A stretch of DNA of 64,000 nt from Cichorium intybus (taxonomy: Eukaryota; Streptophyta; Magnoliopsida; Asterales; Asteraceae). The notes below the pieces were generated by a model. It saw only the letters and a program-made list of their open reading frames with translations. It had not been told where the DNA came from and ran no database searches. The first letter of the stretch is position 1, and each line of letters starts with the position of its first letter. Location of the stretch: assembly GCA_023525715.1 (NCBI GenBank), contig CM042017.1, positions 80,918,857 to 80,982,856 on the forward strand, read 5' to 3'. The position numbers and the translations under genes were made by a program. Shown in pieces: positions 19,611 to 33,599 of this stretch.

Positions 19611-22600
19611 ATGGCTGAAGATGGGAAAGTTAGGATTAAGAAATTCGAAGGTCACGATTTCGGGTTTTGGAGAATGCAAATTAAAGAGTATCTCTACCAA
19701 AAAAATTACACCTACCACTGTTCGGAATAAAACCTGAAACGATGACGCAAGAAGAATGGGACTTATTAGATCGGTAGGCACTTGGAGTTATAAGGTTATC
19801 ATTGGCAAAAAATGTAGCACACAATATTGTCAGTGTGAAGACAACCTACAATCTGATAAATGCGCTGTCTAATATGTACGAGAAACCTTCAGCGGCAAAT
19901 AAGGTTTTCTTTATTCAGCAGTTGGTGAATCTGAAGATGAAATAAGGCGGCTCGGTGACAGACCATGTGAATGAATTCAACTAAATTATATCAAGATTGA
20001 TATCTGTTGATATAGGATTCGAAGATGAAGTCCAGGCGTTGCTGTTATTATCTTCGTTGCCTGAGAGTTGGTCCGGTACAGTAACAAGAGTTAGCAGTTC
20101 AGCCGGAGGTGCTAAGCTGTCATTCGACGGTATTCACGACTTAATCCTTGGAGAGGATGTGAGAAGACGGAGTGCCATAGAATCTTCCAGTAGTCTCCTA
20201 AGTACAGAAGACAGAGGAAGAAGGTCCAACAAAGGAGGCGGTGGTAGAGGAAGATCGAAGTCGAGAAAGAGAGGTGGTCAGAAAAACAGGACTGATGTTA
20301 CCTGTTGGAACTGCAAAGAGAATGGTCATTTCAGAAATCAGTGCCCAAAGCCTTCAGCAGACAAAGGCAAGAAGGAAGTTAACATGGCAATAGATTCTGA
20401 AGATGATGCTATCATTTGTTGTGTCGAAAACTCAACAGAATCCTAGATCATGGATTCTGGTGCATCGTTTCATGCTAGTCACTCCAGAGAAGTCATGCAG
20501 AAGTTTCGGCAGTACAAAGGAAAGGTCAGACTAGCATACAACAAGAGCCTGGATATTACAGGTGTTGGGGATGTGGTCCTCAATACAACTTTAGGTACAT
20601 ATTAGACTTTGAAGAATGTCAAGTTCATTCCTGAATTGAAGAGGATGTTAATATCCGTGGGGCAGCTTGATGATGAAGGTCACCATGTTACATTTGGTGA
20701 TCATCAGTGGAAGGTGACAAAAGGGAATTTAGTTGTTGCTAGAGGATAGAAGTGGGGTACACTTTATATGGTGGAAGTTTCTGATGCCAAAGCACACGCT
20801 GTTGAAGAAGTCGGGGCATCCACTCTATGGCACCAAATACTTGGGCATATGAGTGAGAAGGGAAGGTTTGGGTTTATTTCTTGAAGCATAAGTCTGAAGT
20901 TTTCAGCACTTTCAAGAAATGGAAGGCTACTGTGGAAAATGAAACATACTTGAAGATCAAGTGTTTCAAATCAAACAATGGGGGAGAATACAGTAGTAAA
21001 GAATTTGTTGATTACTGTGCTGACCAAGGAATCAGAATGCAGAAGACAGTTCCAGAGACACCTCAGCAGAATGGAGTAGCTGAGAGGATGACCCGTACAT
21101 TGAACGAAAAGGCTAAAAGCATGATACTGCGTGCAGGTTTACCCAAGATGCTCTGGGCAGATGCGGTCAAGACAGCAACGTATTTAATCAACAGAGGACC
21201 CTCAGTCCCTATAGGGTTCAAGATCCCAGAAGAGGAATGGCAAGGTCGTGAGATTTCTCTCAAACACTTGAAGGTTTTCGGTTGTGTCTCGTATGTCAAA
21301 GTGAAAGACTCAGACAGAGACAAGCTTGAGGCCAAGGCAAGAAAATGCACTTTTATAGGCTATGGGTTGGATGACATGGGGTACCGCTTCTGGGATAACC
21401 AAAATAAAAGGGTTATCAGAAGCTGGGATGTGGTGTTTAACGAGAATGTCCTATATAAATATGAACTTGCAGAGAGCTCAGGCAGAAACAAGCAACCAGA
21501 GAAAGCAGAAAGTCAAGTCGAGTTTCAAGAGATCTCTGAAGATGACGTTGTGAAACCTATCAGTACTCCAGAGATAGGTGAAAGTTCAGGAAGCTGTGGG
21601 AGCTATGATATATATGGAGATAGTGGGAGCACATATGACAGTATTTCTGAAGACGGGGTTGCAGATGATGCAGAGACCTCAACTCCTACTGTTCGTAGAT
21701 CCACTAGAGTACGAAGACCTCCAGTCAGGTATTCTCCTTCAGCTAATTACTTGTTGTTGACTGAGAATGGTGAACCTGAGTCCTATCTAGAGGCCTTGAG
21801 GATGAAAGATTCCATACAGTGGAAGAAGGCTATGGAAGACGAGTTGAGCTCACTTGACAAGAACCATACTTGGTCCTTGGTCAAGCTCCCAGCAGGAAGA
21901 AAGCACTGCAGAACAAGTGGGTGTTCCGGGTAAAGGATGAGATTGATGGCAGTAAAAGATACAAGATTGGTGGTCAAGGGGTTCCAACAGAAAAGAGGGG
22001 TCGACTATAATGAGATCTTCTCTCCAACTGTGAAGATGACTACAATCAGAATGGTCTTGGGTATTGTAGCCTCTGAAGATCTCCATCTAGAGCGGCTAGA
22101 TGTGAAAACAGCTTTTCTCCATGGTAACCTGGAAGAAGACATCTACATGGTGCAACACGAAGGTTTTCCCACAGTTGGTAAGGAAAATATGGTGTGCAAA
22201 TTGAAGAAAAGTCTGTATGGATTGAAGCAAGCTCCAAGACAGTGGTACTTGAAGTTTGATAACTTCATGCAAAGGAGTGGGTATCGCAGATGTGAGATGG
22301 ATCATTGTTGTTACTTAAAGAAATTCAGCTCCTCATACATCATCCTATTACTATATGTTGATGACATGTTGATCGCTGGATCCGACATGCAAGAGATCAA
22401 CAAGCTTAAGAAGCAGTTGTCCAGAGAGTTCGAGATGAAGGACCTAGGGGCTGCTAAGCAGATATTAGCCATGAGCATAGCCAGGAACAGAGTCACCGGT
22501 ACATTAAAACTTTTGTAAACCAGGTACATCAAGAACGTTTTAGAAAAGTTCAGCATGGCAGATGCTAAGGCCAGAAGTACACCTTTGGGAAGTAAGTTGA

Positions 22601-23318
22601 AACTCTCAAAGAAGCAATCCCCAAAGACGGAAGAAGACAAAGAACATATGGCTAAAGTTCCTTATGCATCTGCAGTTGGTAGCTTGATGTATGCAATGGT
22701 ATGCACCAGACCAGATATTGCTCATGCAGTGGGAGTTGTGAGCAGGTTTATGTCAAATCCTGGAAGAGAGCATTGGGAAGGAGTAAAGTGGCTGTTACGT
22801 TACTTGAAAAGAACAGCTGAGATTGCCCTATGTTTCAGAAGAAAGGGGTGGTTTTAGAAGGGTTCGCCGATGCAGATTTGGGTGGATGTGCGGATTTGGG
22901 TAAGAGCACAACAGGTTATGTGTTCACAATCGGAGGTACGACAATCAGTTGGATGTCCAGGTTACAGAAGAGTGTTGCTTTTTCAACCACAGAAGCAGAA
23001 TACATGGCTATTGCAGAAGCAACCAAAGAGCTTATATGGTTGAAGACCTTCCTATCAGAACTTGGAATGCAACAAGAGGATTGTGTACTGCATTGTGACA
23101 ACCAGAGTGCAGTTGACCTAGCAAAAAATCCGGTGTTTTACAATAGAAGGAAACACATTCAGATGAGGTACCAATTCATTCGAGAGTTAATCAATGATGG
23201 AACTTTGAATCTGAAGAAAATCCTTGGAACGAATAATCCAGCATATATGTTCACCAAGGCGGTTACCACAGAGAAGTTGAAGTTTTGTATGGTTTCAACT
23301 GGTCTTCTAGAAGTATGA
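19611..23318 (+). pseudogene. E2 gag-pol polyprotein, inactivated
   Basis: Gag starts at 19611 (VRIKKFEGHDFGFWRMQIKE), frameshifts near 19720, and carries stops near 19774, 19944 and 19982. The zinc knuckle CWNCKENGHFRNQC (near 20305) is intact. The protease has MDSGASFHAS just after a stop at about 20443. Integrase has lost the segment between its zinc region (LWHQILGHMSEKG, about 20828) and the second catalytic residue. That residue itself is Asn (KSNNGGEY), while the Glu is kept (QQNGVAERM). RT (21937-22518) has YGLKQAPRQWY and LLYVDDMLIAGS, and the frame breaks near 21930 and 22515. RNase H (22857-23318) has GFADADLGGCADLGKSTTGY and CDNQSAVDLAKNP. The wording of RT and RNase H is Tnt1/Tork-like. 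Confidence 0.85.
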
Positions 23319-23402
23319 AAGGAAGGGATGGCAGGAACGAGAGAGATTGGAAACTTGTTGCAAGAGTTGGACGGTAGAGAAAGACTATGTTGTTTAAAAT
23401 CT

Positions 23403-23415
23403 TCAAGTGGGAGAT
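23403..23415 (+). promoter_or_regulatory. Polypurine tract of E2
   Basis: A purine-rich AAGTGGGAGAT directly before the 3' LTR, as required for plus-strand priming. Confidence 0.75.
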
Positions 23416-23754
23416 TGTTAAAGTTAGTGAAGATTCTTCTAATGTTAGGTGAGTCAAATTTGCATGGTTTGAAAGTCACATTTGCATGGCTTGAAAGTCA
23501 TACGTTTGAAATTTATATGTATATTATATACATTTCAAACTTGTATATATAGGAGGCCTTCATTTGAGGAAATGGCACAACTCGCCACACAACACAAACA
23601 CAAATACATAGATATATATCACAGTCTAGCGAGGTAGTTTTTTTTAGCAGAGTACAATCTGGCAGCCAAATGTGCGAGTGATAATTTTTGTGAGTGGTCA
23701 GACTACAAGTGCAGTTTAGCCTTGTATGACTGTAGTGTTTTCTCGGTGTTAATA

Positions 23755-23823
<69 letters not shown>

Positions 23824-23988
23824 CGCCCGTGGATTAGCCGATCAGACAGATCGTGTGAACCACGTTAAATATTATGTTCCGATTTTACAATTTTAGTTTG
23901 CCGTTATTCTCCGTTTTATTTCCGTGTGTTTTGCCGGAATCGTTTATCGTTCGTCGGAAGTGGCTAACTTGTTTTGTTATTCCCAACA
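23416..23988 (+). repeat. 3' LTR of E2
   Basis: 573 bp. It matches the 5' LTR except for scattered transitions, absence of the CA/TA array, and a private (CT)n array (23760-23820). Confidence 0.9.
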
Positions 23989-23993
23989 TATTT

Positions 23994-24611
23994 TACATGT
24001 TTTAATATTATCGGAAGGTATTTGATTCTTCAGATATTCTTTAGACACACATCTTTATATGTCTAATTTCATTTTCACTAAGATTTACTTTTACAACCTG
24101 TTTCGTTTCTTTTGTTTTTTTTGATCTTTTATATTCTTTTTTCATTTACATTTCTACAATTTATTTTTGTATATATTCTCTTGGTTTTAGGAAACTTTAG
24201 TACATTTTATAAATTCATGAAATTACCTTACCATTATTCAATGGAAGGTTTTCTATAATTTATTTTGATAAATATTCTTTCAAATTTTGCTGATGTTCGA
24301 AAATCATTGTATTTAATAATTTTCTTCACTAAATGACACATGAAAGTTTCAAATACATCTCATCGATACATTACTTTTGTAAACTTTGTTTTATGATATT
24401 GGATTACAATTTATCAGATATTTTGTCGGTGGTTTTGTTTTTGCTTCAATACAAAATTAACAAGGATTCAAATTTCAAGTTTTTTTTTTATGGCCTTAGT
24501 ATCAAAACCTTAGAAATTATAAAGTGGGTGTCTTGTGCATTCGGGATCACCGTCAGCAATACTTATAAAAAGATCATAGTATCCCCCTTCTCAAGTGAAA
24601 GTGTCGGCGAT
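23994..24611. other. A/T-rich DNA, nothing recognised
   Basis: No convincing gene. The ORF at 24333-24638 is A/T-rich, has no recognised domain and runs into a MITE, so it is judged chance. Confidence 0.45.
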
Positions 24612-24619
24612 CCTTCATA

Positions 24620-25141
24620 CAGGGCCGTTCCAAACTGATTTGAGGAACTGATTTGAGGCCTGGGGTCAAGTGAAAAATGTGGCCTTCAAAATATTATTGT
24701 AGTAAAAGAGGACGTTACATCCATAAAATTTTATTAATCAAAAAAATTATTACAATTGATGAGCCGATGACTTTGATTTATCAGCCAACGATTTCACCGA
24801 GAAAGAAGCGAATCAAGTGATCGTGTTTTGCGCCTTGGCCGTTTCCCTGATCGTGGAACACTGGAAGTCTGGAACATAATCGATTTTGACTCCAACAATC
24901 ATGTTTTTGACTTTTGACCTTGATAGCACCTGTCAGACTATATGAAATTCAGATTTTGCGTGACTTTGTGGCCTAAAATCCTTTGTCATTTGGGCTTTTT
25001 TTATACTGTACCGATAATGGACCTAACAATAACTAGAATAATGGACATACTCTAATATAATGTACCTACAAAATTTGGGGCCCTAGCTGATTGGGGGCCC
25101 AGGGCGGTTGCCCAGCTCGCCCTCCCTCAGAACCGGCCCTG
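24620..25141. mobile_element. hAT-type MITE with 8-bp target duplication
   Basis: Ends CAGGGCCGTTCC and GAACCGGCCCTG are inverted repeats. The flanks CCTTCATA (24612-24619) and CCTGCATA (25142-25149) are an 8-bp duplication with one mismatch. CAGGG ends and 8-bp duplications are hAT hallmarks. 522 bp, non-coding, with a GGGGCCC-rich subterminal right end. Confidence 0.8.
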
Positions 25142-25149
25142 CCTGCATA

Positions 25150-25477
25150 AAGCACTTGGCTAAATTTTTGTCTACCATTTCTATTTTGACAAGGCATATC
25201 ATGCAATATCAAAGTCATTACAAAATGAAATATCCAATGCATACTCAAACTTACATCAATATACTAACAGAGTTGTTATTAAAGGCACTTTCAAGGGTAC
25301 GACATACTCACCTGATGCAAAAATCTCAAGTATCTCCTGATGTTCAAGGCCCTTCGTGTATAATGTTGGTGATTTGTAAATTACCAATGTGTATTTTAGT
25401 GTAACGGATTAATTTGTTGACCAAATGTGATATTGACAAACTTTAAACAAGTAATGAAGATGCAGAGCACACACTTG
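25150..25477. other. Spacer between hAT MITE and Sirevirus E3
   Basis: No gene or repeat recognised in these 328 bases. Confidence 0.4.
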
Positions 25478-25940
<463 letters not shown>

Positions 25941-25942
25941 AT

Positions 25943-25954
25943 TGGTATCAGAGC
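25943..25954 (+). promoter_or_regulatory. Primer-binding site of E3
   Basis: TGGTATCAGAGC, a perfect 12-base match to the initiator-Met tRNA 3' end complement, two bases after the LTR. Confidence 0.9.
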
Positions 25955-26130
25955 AGGAGATTGTGTTCTTCATACATATTTCTTCTGTCGAGTTTTTAAG
26001 TCTTATTCTTAGATTTATTTCTGCTTATCCTCATCGTTTTAATCGAGGTTGGATATCAGTTACAAATCTCTGGTTTAAACTTTCTCTCGATTCTTTTATA
26101 CACATCTGATTCATATTTTAACAAGATCAC

Positions 26131-29100
26131 ATGGCACACGAAGATCAACAGACCCAATCATTCAACTTGTCTAGCAGTATAGGTTCTACCACCATAATTC
26201 CTGTTCTCTTCACACATGATTATGAGGTCTGGGCACTGCATTTTGAAGATTATGTTCTTGGTATCGAAGAACATGGATCTACAATCTAGCAGGCGATTAC
26301 AGTTGAAACTTTCATTCATACTGGCACAAGGAAGGTTATTAAAACCCTCAAAGAATACAACGATCTTCTTATCGCACATACCAACATACCTCAAGATGAA
26401 AAAGACAAACTCATGTGCAACATCAAAGCTTTCTGAATCATTCGATTCGCTCTTCAGTCCGATACTATTCGGTTGGTAAGTTCCTGTGAGATAGCAAAAG
26501 AAATATGGGATAGACTTCGGGAGTTATATTCAGGAGATGCCGATCTTGAGCATTCAGTTCAAACTACACTTCTTTCCGAATTCGGATCATTTGAACAAGC
26601 TCCTCGTGAAACCCTGATTCAAGTCATCAATCGGTACAATCATCTTCTCAGCAGACTGTTAAAGTAAAAAATTGCCAGAACAGTTAATGAACAAAAGGTT
26701 ACTTTTCTGGATGGTCTACGACCTGAATGGAAGTCTATTGTCTCGACTATCAAGGCACACGAGCAGTTCAAGACTTATACTTTAGCAAAAGTGATGGGTA
26801 TTCTCAAGTCACATGAGAAAGAGATCACTTCCGAACCAAAAATAATTGCTAATCTGGGCTCTCTCGCACTTGTTGCGAAAGGAAAGAAGGCCACTAAAGA
26901 TGATTAAGAATCTGATCTTTCCGATGAAGAACTGACGAGGGAAGACAAAGCACTTATGGTGTCAAATCCCAAGAAATTTTTCAAGAAAAACTTCTCCAAA
27001 TTCAAGAACAGAAATCGTCAGGGAAGCTTCAGTTCAGAAAAACCAAAAGAGGATGCACAAAGAAAACCCAAAGCTGATGAAGAGAAACGGCTGCTTGGTG
27101 ATTCAGGTTATGATTGCCACTACTGCAGAGGCAAGAACCATTTCATCAAAGATTTCCTGCTTCGAAAACAGACCGAAAAGAAAGAGCAAGTGAAAGACGA
27201 AGCTTACTATGCGAAGAAGATTGCTGATCTGAAGAAAGACGATGCTTCCTCGATTAAATCAGCCTTTGTGGTACAGGAGGACAATAAGTATGGTGCCGTT
27301 GAAGTTTGGTCAACGGATTCTGATGATGAGGAGGTGAGGAAACCTACGCATGACAGGTGTTTTATGGTGAAGAATGATAGCTCCGAATTCCGAGGGTACT
27401 CTACGGATGGATGCCAAACGTCAGCAAGCTGTTTCGCAGCGAAGCTTATTTCGGAACAGGTTGAAGAATGTGATGCTGTCGTAAACAAGGTACATTCTAT
27501 TCTCAAATCCTTAAATATTTGTTCTTCCAGCTATGATACAGAATTAGATAATCTAAGGTTCACTATCTCTAGTTTCAGTGATAGTTTAAAACGAACAAGG
27601 CTTAGTAATTCTAATCTAAATGATCAATTGAGCAGGACATCGCTTAAGAATGAGGAGAGGAGGATGAAAATCGATGTGTTGGAGTCGAAGTTAGTTAGAG
27701 TTAGAGATAATGTTATTTATGTTCAGCGAGACAATTTATTGCTTATTAAACAGCGTAACATTTTTTGTTTGATTGTTAAACGTCTCTACAATAACATCAC
27801 CCAGTTACATCTTGATTGTGATATAGGCAGGGGATTACACAAGATGATTTTACCCTTTCTTGAATTGAAAGAGGATGAAATCGATGCTGAATGTTACAGG
27901 TGTGAAACCATGGTTTCATCTGATGATATTTCGGATGCCTATCGTATCGGACTTGACAAAATTGAAAATTAAATTCAGTCCAAAGAACACAAAAGCATGG
28001 TTAAAGAGTATTTATCTGAAAATGATAAAGAAGAAATTAAGATTGCCACCTTAAAGAAATTTCATTCGTTAAGCTCAAAGTTGAATTCTGAAGATATTCT
28101 CAACACTGAGAATATTTCCGACTTTGATGGAAGCGAAATGAGTGAAATATCAGTTGAGGATGAGGTTGATTGTTCAATTTTTGTGAATGAACAAACTGAA
28201 ACAAAGAAAAATCTTATTTCAGAAAATTCAGTGGCTTTTGCAAGAATTGGCGAAAATAAAGGTTCTCAAGTTTTAAATGAACAAGCAACTGTCTTTCCAA
28301 AAATAAAAACAGTTCCGAATCAAGTTTTCGTTAAACAATGTCTGAATTCTAAAGATGTAACAGAACTAAAAGTCCTTGTAGATAACGATAACTCCGATGG
28401 TTGTGATGCCTACTTTTGGACAGAATCAATCGACAATTCAGATGAGACCAAAGGTCTCTCAGAAATGACCTGTTGGAAGTCATGATGCTAATATATATCA
28501 GGATATGTAAACTGCAAAAACTCTTTTTCTCAACCAGGAACCAGTGGAACAAAACCTTTCCCGAACTCAAACTCCAAAATTCCCAAACCTACACCAACAA
28601 AGAATTTCACTTACGTATCTCGCATTCATAAGTCTCCCGAAGAGCTTATTGCAAAAAGGAAACAAATGAATGCAAGATACAAAAAGAATTTGAAGGAGAG
28701 AAAACAATTCTGGAGAAATAAAAACAACTTCAATTCTACTTCAAATTTAAATCAACAAGTTGGTACAAAGTCCATTCCGAAAGCTCAACCCTATTCACCC
28801 ACAAAACTAACCTTTCAAAAACCTCCTATCTTTGACAAAAAGGCTACAGTTTGTACATGGTCCAACAATACACAGAAAACCTCTCTCGGACCCATCCCTA
28901 AATCAAATGATTTAAAGGGAAAAGCCAAACTCTACCCTGATCCATTTTCGAAGTCGATTTTCAGAGAAAATACACCACCTCATGTTCAAAAGACCATTAC
29001 CTTAAGATCCAAACACTCCCTCCATTCAGTAAAATCTTCAAAAGGTTTGGATGATTATTCAACTCCGAATCGGCGTTCAGATACTTTTGTTTGCATGAAA

Positions 29101-29277
29101 ACTCGCTTTGCTAAAGAAAATTGGCAAAATACGAAAACAAAAGTTTATCAACTCAAAAATGAGAAAACTCAACCTTCCAAGAAGAAATCATTTTGGGTTG
29201 AAAAATCAAACATATTTCCCATTCTCAAGAAATTCTCACATGGACCCACAATGGTTTGGGTTCCTAAATCTCTCTAA
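26131..29277 (+). pseudogene. E3 gag, broken by stop codons
   Basis: Starts at ATG 26131, in one frame throughout. In-frame stops lie where E4 has sense codons, near 26287 (Trp in E4), 26434, 26666, 26905, 27970, 28483 and 28492. The zinc knuckle reads CHYCRGKNHFIKDF: the last Cys, present in E4, is Phe here. The acidic middle region and the basic KNLKERKQFWRNKNN segment match E4. It ends at TAA 29275-29277, the same position as the gag stop of E4. Confidence 0.85.
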
Positions 29278-32200
29278 TTTGTGCAGGTTATTCGTGACGA
29301 ACAGTATGATCCAGAATGGTACATCGACAGTGGCTGTTCGCGTCACATGACGGGGAAAAGGGAAGAACTAAGGGAATATAGATCGTTTTGAAATGGAGGT
29401 AGAATACGTTATGGCAACAATGCAACTGGAGAAATCAAAGGCTATGGCATGATCACAAATGGCGAATTCTCAATTCGGAAGGTGGCTTATGTGGAAGGTC
29501 TTCAACATAATCTAATCAGTGTCTCTCAATTAGTGGTCGGAACTGGACTCAAGGTGTCTTTTGATGAAGAAGGATCAGAACTAATAGAAAAGAACTCCGA
29601 AAAGATAGTTCTAAGATCAAAGCGAAAGGTAGAAATGTTCCCTCTGGATATGAAGCCTAACATTGGAAAACCCGCCATATGTTTGCTAACCAGAGCTGCA
29701 AATGATGATAGCTGGTTATGGCACAGACGCTTATCTCACATGAACTTTCGAGACATAAATAAGCTCGTACTCGGTGACCTCGTGCGAGGGTTACCGCTAC
29801 TCAAGTACGATAAAGATCGATTGTGTGATGCTTGCGAACTCGGAAAACAAAGCAGGAAGAGTCATTCTACGATAATCAACACAAAGATCATTAAACCACT
29901 GGAACTTCTACATATCGATCTCTGTGGTCCATCTGCAATCGAAAGTGTAGCTCACAACAAGTACATTTCGGTTGTAGTGGATGATTTCACTCGGTTCACA
30001 TGGGTATTCTTTCTCAAACAAAAATCCGAAGCAGCAAACAACATGATTAATTTCATCAAGAAAATAGAAGTACTTCTCCGAAAACCAGTTCGGATGATTA
30101 GAAGTGACAATGGCACAGAGTTCAAGAATCAACTTCTTAACGATTTTCTCATCAGTAAAGGAATTTCTCACAACTTTTCTGCTCCTTACACTCCTGAACA
30201 AAATGGAGTAGTGGAAAGACGAAATCGCTCCTTGTGTGAAGCAACTCGCACCATGCTCTCTTTTGCAAAACTTCCTCTATATTTTTGGGCTGATGCCATT
30301 GCAACAGCATGCTTTACTCAGAATCGTTCCACCATAAACAAAATATTTCTTCGTACTCCTTATGAAATTCTCAATAAACGAAAACCAAACATGAAGTTCT
30401 TTCACGTTTTCGGATCAAAATGCTTTATTTTTAACTCGAATGAGAAAAGAGTCAAGTGGGATGAGAAAGAAGATGAAGGAATTTTTCTGGGATATTCCTT
30501 ATCTTCGAAAGCATACCGTGTTCTAAACAAACGATCTCGGAAGATTGAAGAAACTTACTTTGTCACCTTTGATGACAAGTATAACTCAAGGGGGCAACAT
30601 ACCGAAAAACAATCGCAAGAAATCTTCCCTAAATCAAATCAAGCAACGACTCCTCTCATGAATCTGTATGAGGAATTCATGAATCTGTTCGATGAACCCG
30701 AAACTACGAAATCAGCAGAAAAGCATGCGACAGATAATCAAGGTGATGAGCTTTTAAAGATTTTTGAAGATGCAGTTAATGAATCAGAATCCACTCCAGC
30801 AGATAATCTGATTCCGAATTCGGACAATGCAACCTCAACTCCAGAACCTCCGATTTCGAATTCTACAGAAAACCAATCAACAAGTGGTTCAGTCTCACCA
30901 TCCCAGGGAGAGAATCTAGCTTCTATCCAGGGGGAGGAAACTTCAAATATGGCTGAGATTCCCATTCCTTCTATCGAGGGAGAGCATGACAGTGTGGCAA
31001 ACGAATCTCATGCAATCTTCTAGGGGGAGAATGAGAATGAAAATAAAGCTGATACTCTATCAGAATCAGAACCACAATCGGAAACCGAAGAGTTTTTTGC
31101 TGAATTAAATCCTGAGTATGATCCTAACTACCCTCCAATGGTGAAATGGACGAAAGATCATCCTCAGACTCAAATCATCGGAGAAAACGTCAAGATCATG
31201 AAAGAATTCTCCTCTGTGATGGAGAAATCGGAAACTTATATGGAAGAAACTGCCACAAAGATTGGTAGGTTGGAAACTGATGTACTAAAGTTTATGCAAG
31301 ACTTTCGAGACTCCCATCAATCCAACAATGCCAAAATGACTATGGTTATTCAAGGGTTTGTAGACACCCTTAAAGCTGAAAAAGAAGCTCTTGCCACTCT
31401 TCGTGCGGATCTAAGGAAGGAAAATTCCGAACTGGCTTCCTCTCTTGAAGCCAAGGTCGAAACGCTACGCGATAATCTTGCCATGGAAAATGAAGTCATG
31501 GATCTTTTGGCTTCTAAAACTACAAAGATTCAACTCTTAAAAGCAGATCTCAAACATACTACAACAGTCCTGTCATCTGCTGTTTCGCAAGCTTAGGCCA
31601 TTCGGAGTTTTGTGAACAACATCGATGCCTATATTCGTCGCACGATAGAAGATGACGAAACGATTCTCAATCCTTATGTTCGTGGTCACATTACGAACAA
31701 ACTTCATCCAGTTCTCCTTTTGCTGAGCAAAATAATGGGTGTTTCGGAAGACATTGCCATTCCGAAACAAGGGGGAGACGAGAACACAAAGGATGAACCC
31801 AATCCGAACAACGAAACTAGTCAGGGAACCGATATTCCAGAGGACGATGAAAACGATAAAGCCTCGGACGTCTCCAAAGAAGATCAGGGAGATGGTTCGA
31901 AAAAGACCACAGAAAGTCCCATCAAACAAGCAAGATTCTCCACTGTCACCAACGTGAAGGAACCAGGGACTGAAAAGTCTAATGACGACATTCAAACACC
32001 GAAATCTGATTGGTTTGAAAAAATGAATATTGGTGACACAACCGCCGGTCCTTCGAAACGAAAGGCAAAGAAGATCGGTGAAGATGATGAGGACGAAGAG
32101 GTTGAGATTTTGGAAATAGCTAAATTGTCCAGAGCTGCAAGAGAAAATGAATTTGATGAAATTATCCAAATCAGCAAGGAACTAGATGCTGAAGATGCAG

Positions 32201-32770
32201 CCAAACAAGATACAGCACTCCTACTGGAATCACGGAAATTGCACTTTCCAGGTTGGGACTATGAAACCATGAAGAAGGACGCTATCACTTAACCAATTCA
32301 GAACTGGTTGCAGCCGAATTGTTCGTACGACATCGGAAATCAAGTAAACTCTCAATTTGATTTTCCCATGACTGCCAGAGTATTTCTTATTCGATGCTTT
32401 GACGAACTTACAACGAATACACAACCTCGTGCTGTTGTCAATGACATGCTGTTTAAGTTCTACCTGGCAAATTCAAAACCTCAATATCTCTCTTGGAGCT
32501 TGAAGAAAATTGTGAAGCTCACTCCGAGAATGCCGCATGTCATCTCTCCTTTCAGAAATGCTATCTTCCTAGCTCGCAGGGGATCCGATGAGGAAAAGGA
32601 TGAATTCACTCTGGCTGATTTTCCTTTCATGAATCCATTTGATTAGGTTTCCCTGTTCAATATTCTTTCTAGGAGGGAAGACCATAAAATTCTTCACGAG
32701 CATGTTAAGAAACTACTCATGGGCTACATTCTTGAAATTTCGAAACTTGATGTGGAAGTCACTACACTTT
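29278..32770 (+). pseudogene. E3 protease-integrase joined in frame to env-like C-terminus
   Basis: In the same frame as gag: protease (WYIDSGCSRHMTG, near 29319), integrase zinc region (WLWHRRLSHMNF...CDACELGKQ), and integrase core with LLHIDLCGP, RSDNGTEF and QNGVVERRN. Then comes the hydrophilic linker to YPPMVKWTKDHPQTQIIG, which in E4 leads to RT. Here it passes directly into ENVKIMKEF and the coiled-coil env-like region (SIGRLE-like GRLETDVLKF), still in frame. Stops: TGA near 29389, TAG 31021-31023 (CAG in E4), TAG at 31594-31596, TAA at 32290-32292 and TAG near 32644. No RT or RNase H. Confidence 0.85.
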
Positions 32771-32854
32771 TGAGCTCTACACTTTATGAGCCATTAGAGA
32801 AAACTAGTAAAATTATAAAATTGATACAAAGTATAGTTTCAAACTCGCAAAATA

Positions 32855-33335
32855 TGTTAGAGTTTGGTTAGGGTTTGAGTGGAGTCCTGGATACCTCTTG
32901 GATCGTGAGATCACTTTCCGAACTAATATTTCTACCCTATGCCCGGGTTACAAGAAATTAAGCCTAGTATAATCCAAGAGGACACTCACGAATCTAGGCA
33001 CAGAAAGCATGAGCCAAATTGCTATGGAAATGTGAGAGAGTTTTGATGAAAAACGAAAGCTAAAGGGTGTGTCTTCTCCTCAAAGAGGAGAATACCAAGA
33101 GTCATGAAAACCAAGAGTCATGGAATCCGAAGAGTCATGGAATCCGAAAGGTCATGGAATCCGAAGCTGCCCCCGGACCCCCGACGTGTCGTTGAACCGA
33201 CTATTTATATGACCTTATACATGCGTGCACTCCACACATACCCAAACATATATTAGGATACAAACTAAATAGCCCTTAGCTCACATGTTAGTTCCAATTA
33301 CATAAAATGACATGGTGACACTAAAATCACCAACA
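32855..33335 (-). repeat. 3' LTR of E5
   Basis: 481 bp. It is shorter than its partner at 50945-51510 because it has fewer copies of a roughly 15-bp repeat (GAGTCATGGAATCCGAA type) and lacks the block holding a TATAAATA box. Confidence 0.85.
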
Positions 33336-33336
33336 A

Positions 33337-33350
33337 CCCTCCCCCATTTA
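33337..33350 (-). promoter_or_regulatory. Polypurine tract of E5
   Basis: AAATGGGGGAGGG on the minus strand directly before the 3' LTR. This confirms the element's orientation. Confidence 0.8.
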
Positions 33351-33599
33351 GTGTAACCCTTGAACAAACATAACTTAATCAAAACAAACCAAACCGGTAC
33401 ATAAATTAAAATGTCGAAACGATTGAATTTCCACTTAGTATTATACACTTACAAATACTCAAGAATCAGGGTGTTCTAAGAATTGAACCCATCAATCCAT
33501 TTGAATACCAGAAGGTAAAATACATACTAGTTTATTGATCTTTCTAGCAAAATACAATTTGACACTATTATAAAGCCGTGTGTCCTAATCCTCTCATGA

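Noticed and set aside
24333..24638. 101-codon ORF
   Set aside because: Skewed A/T composition, no recognisable domain, and its end lies inside a hAT MITE.
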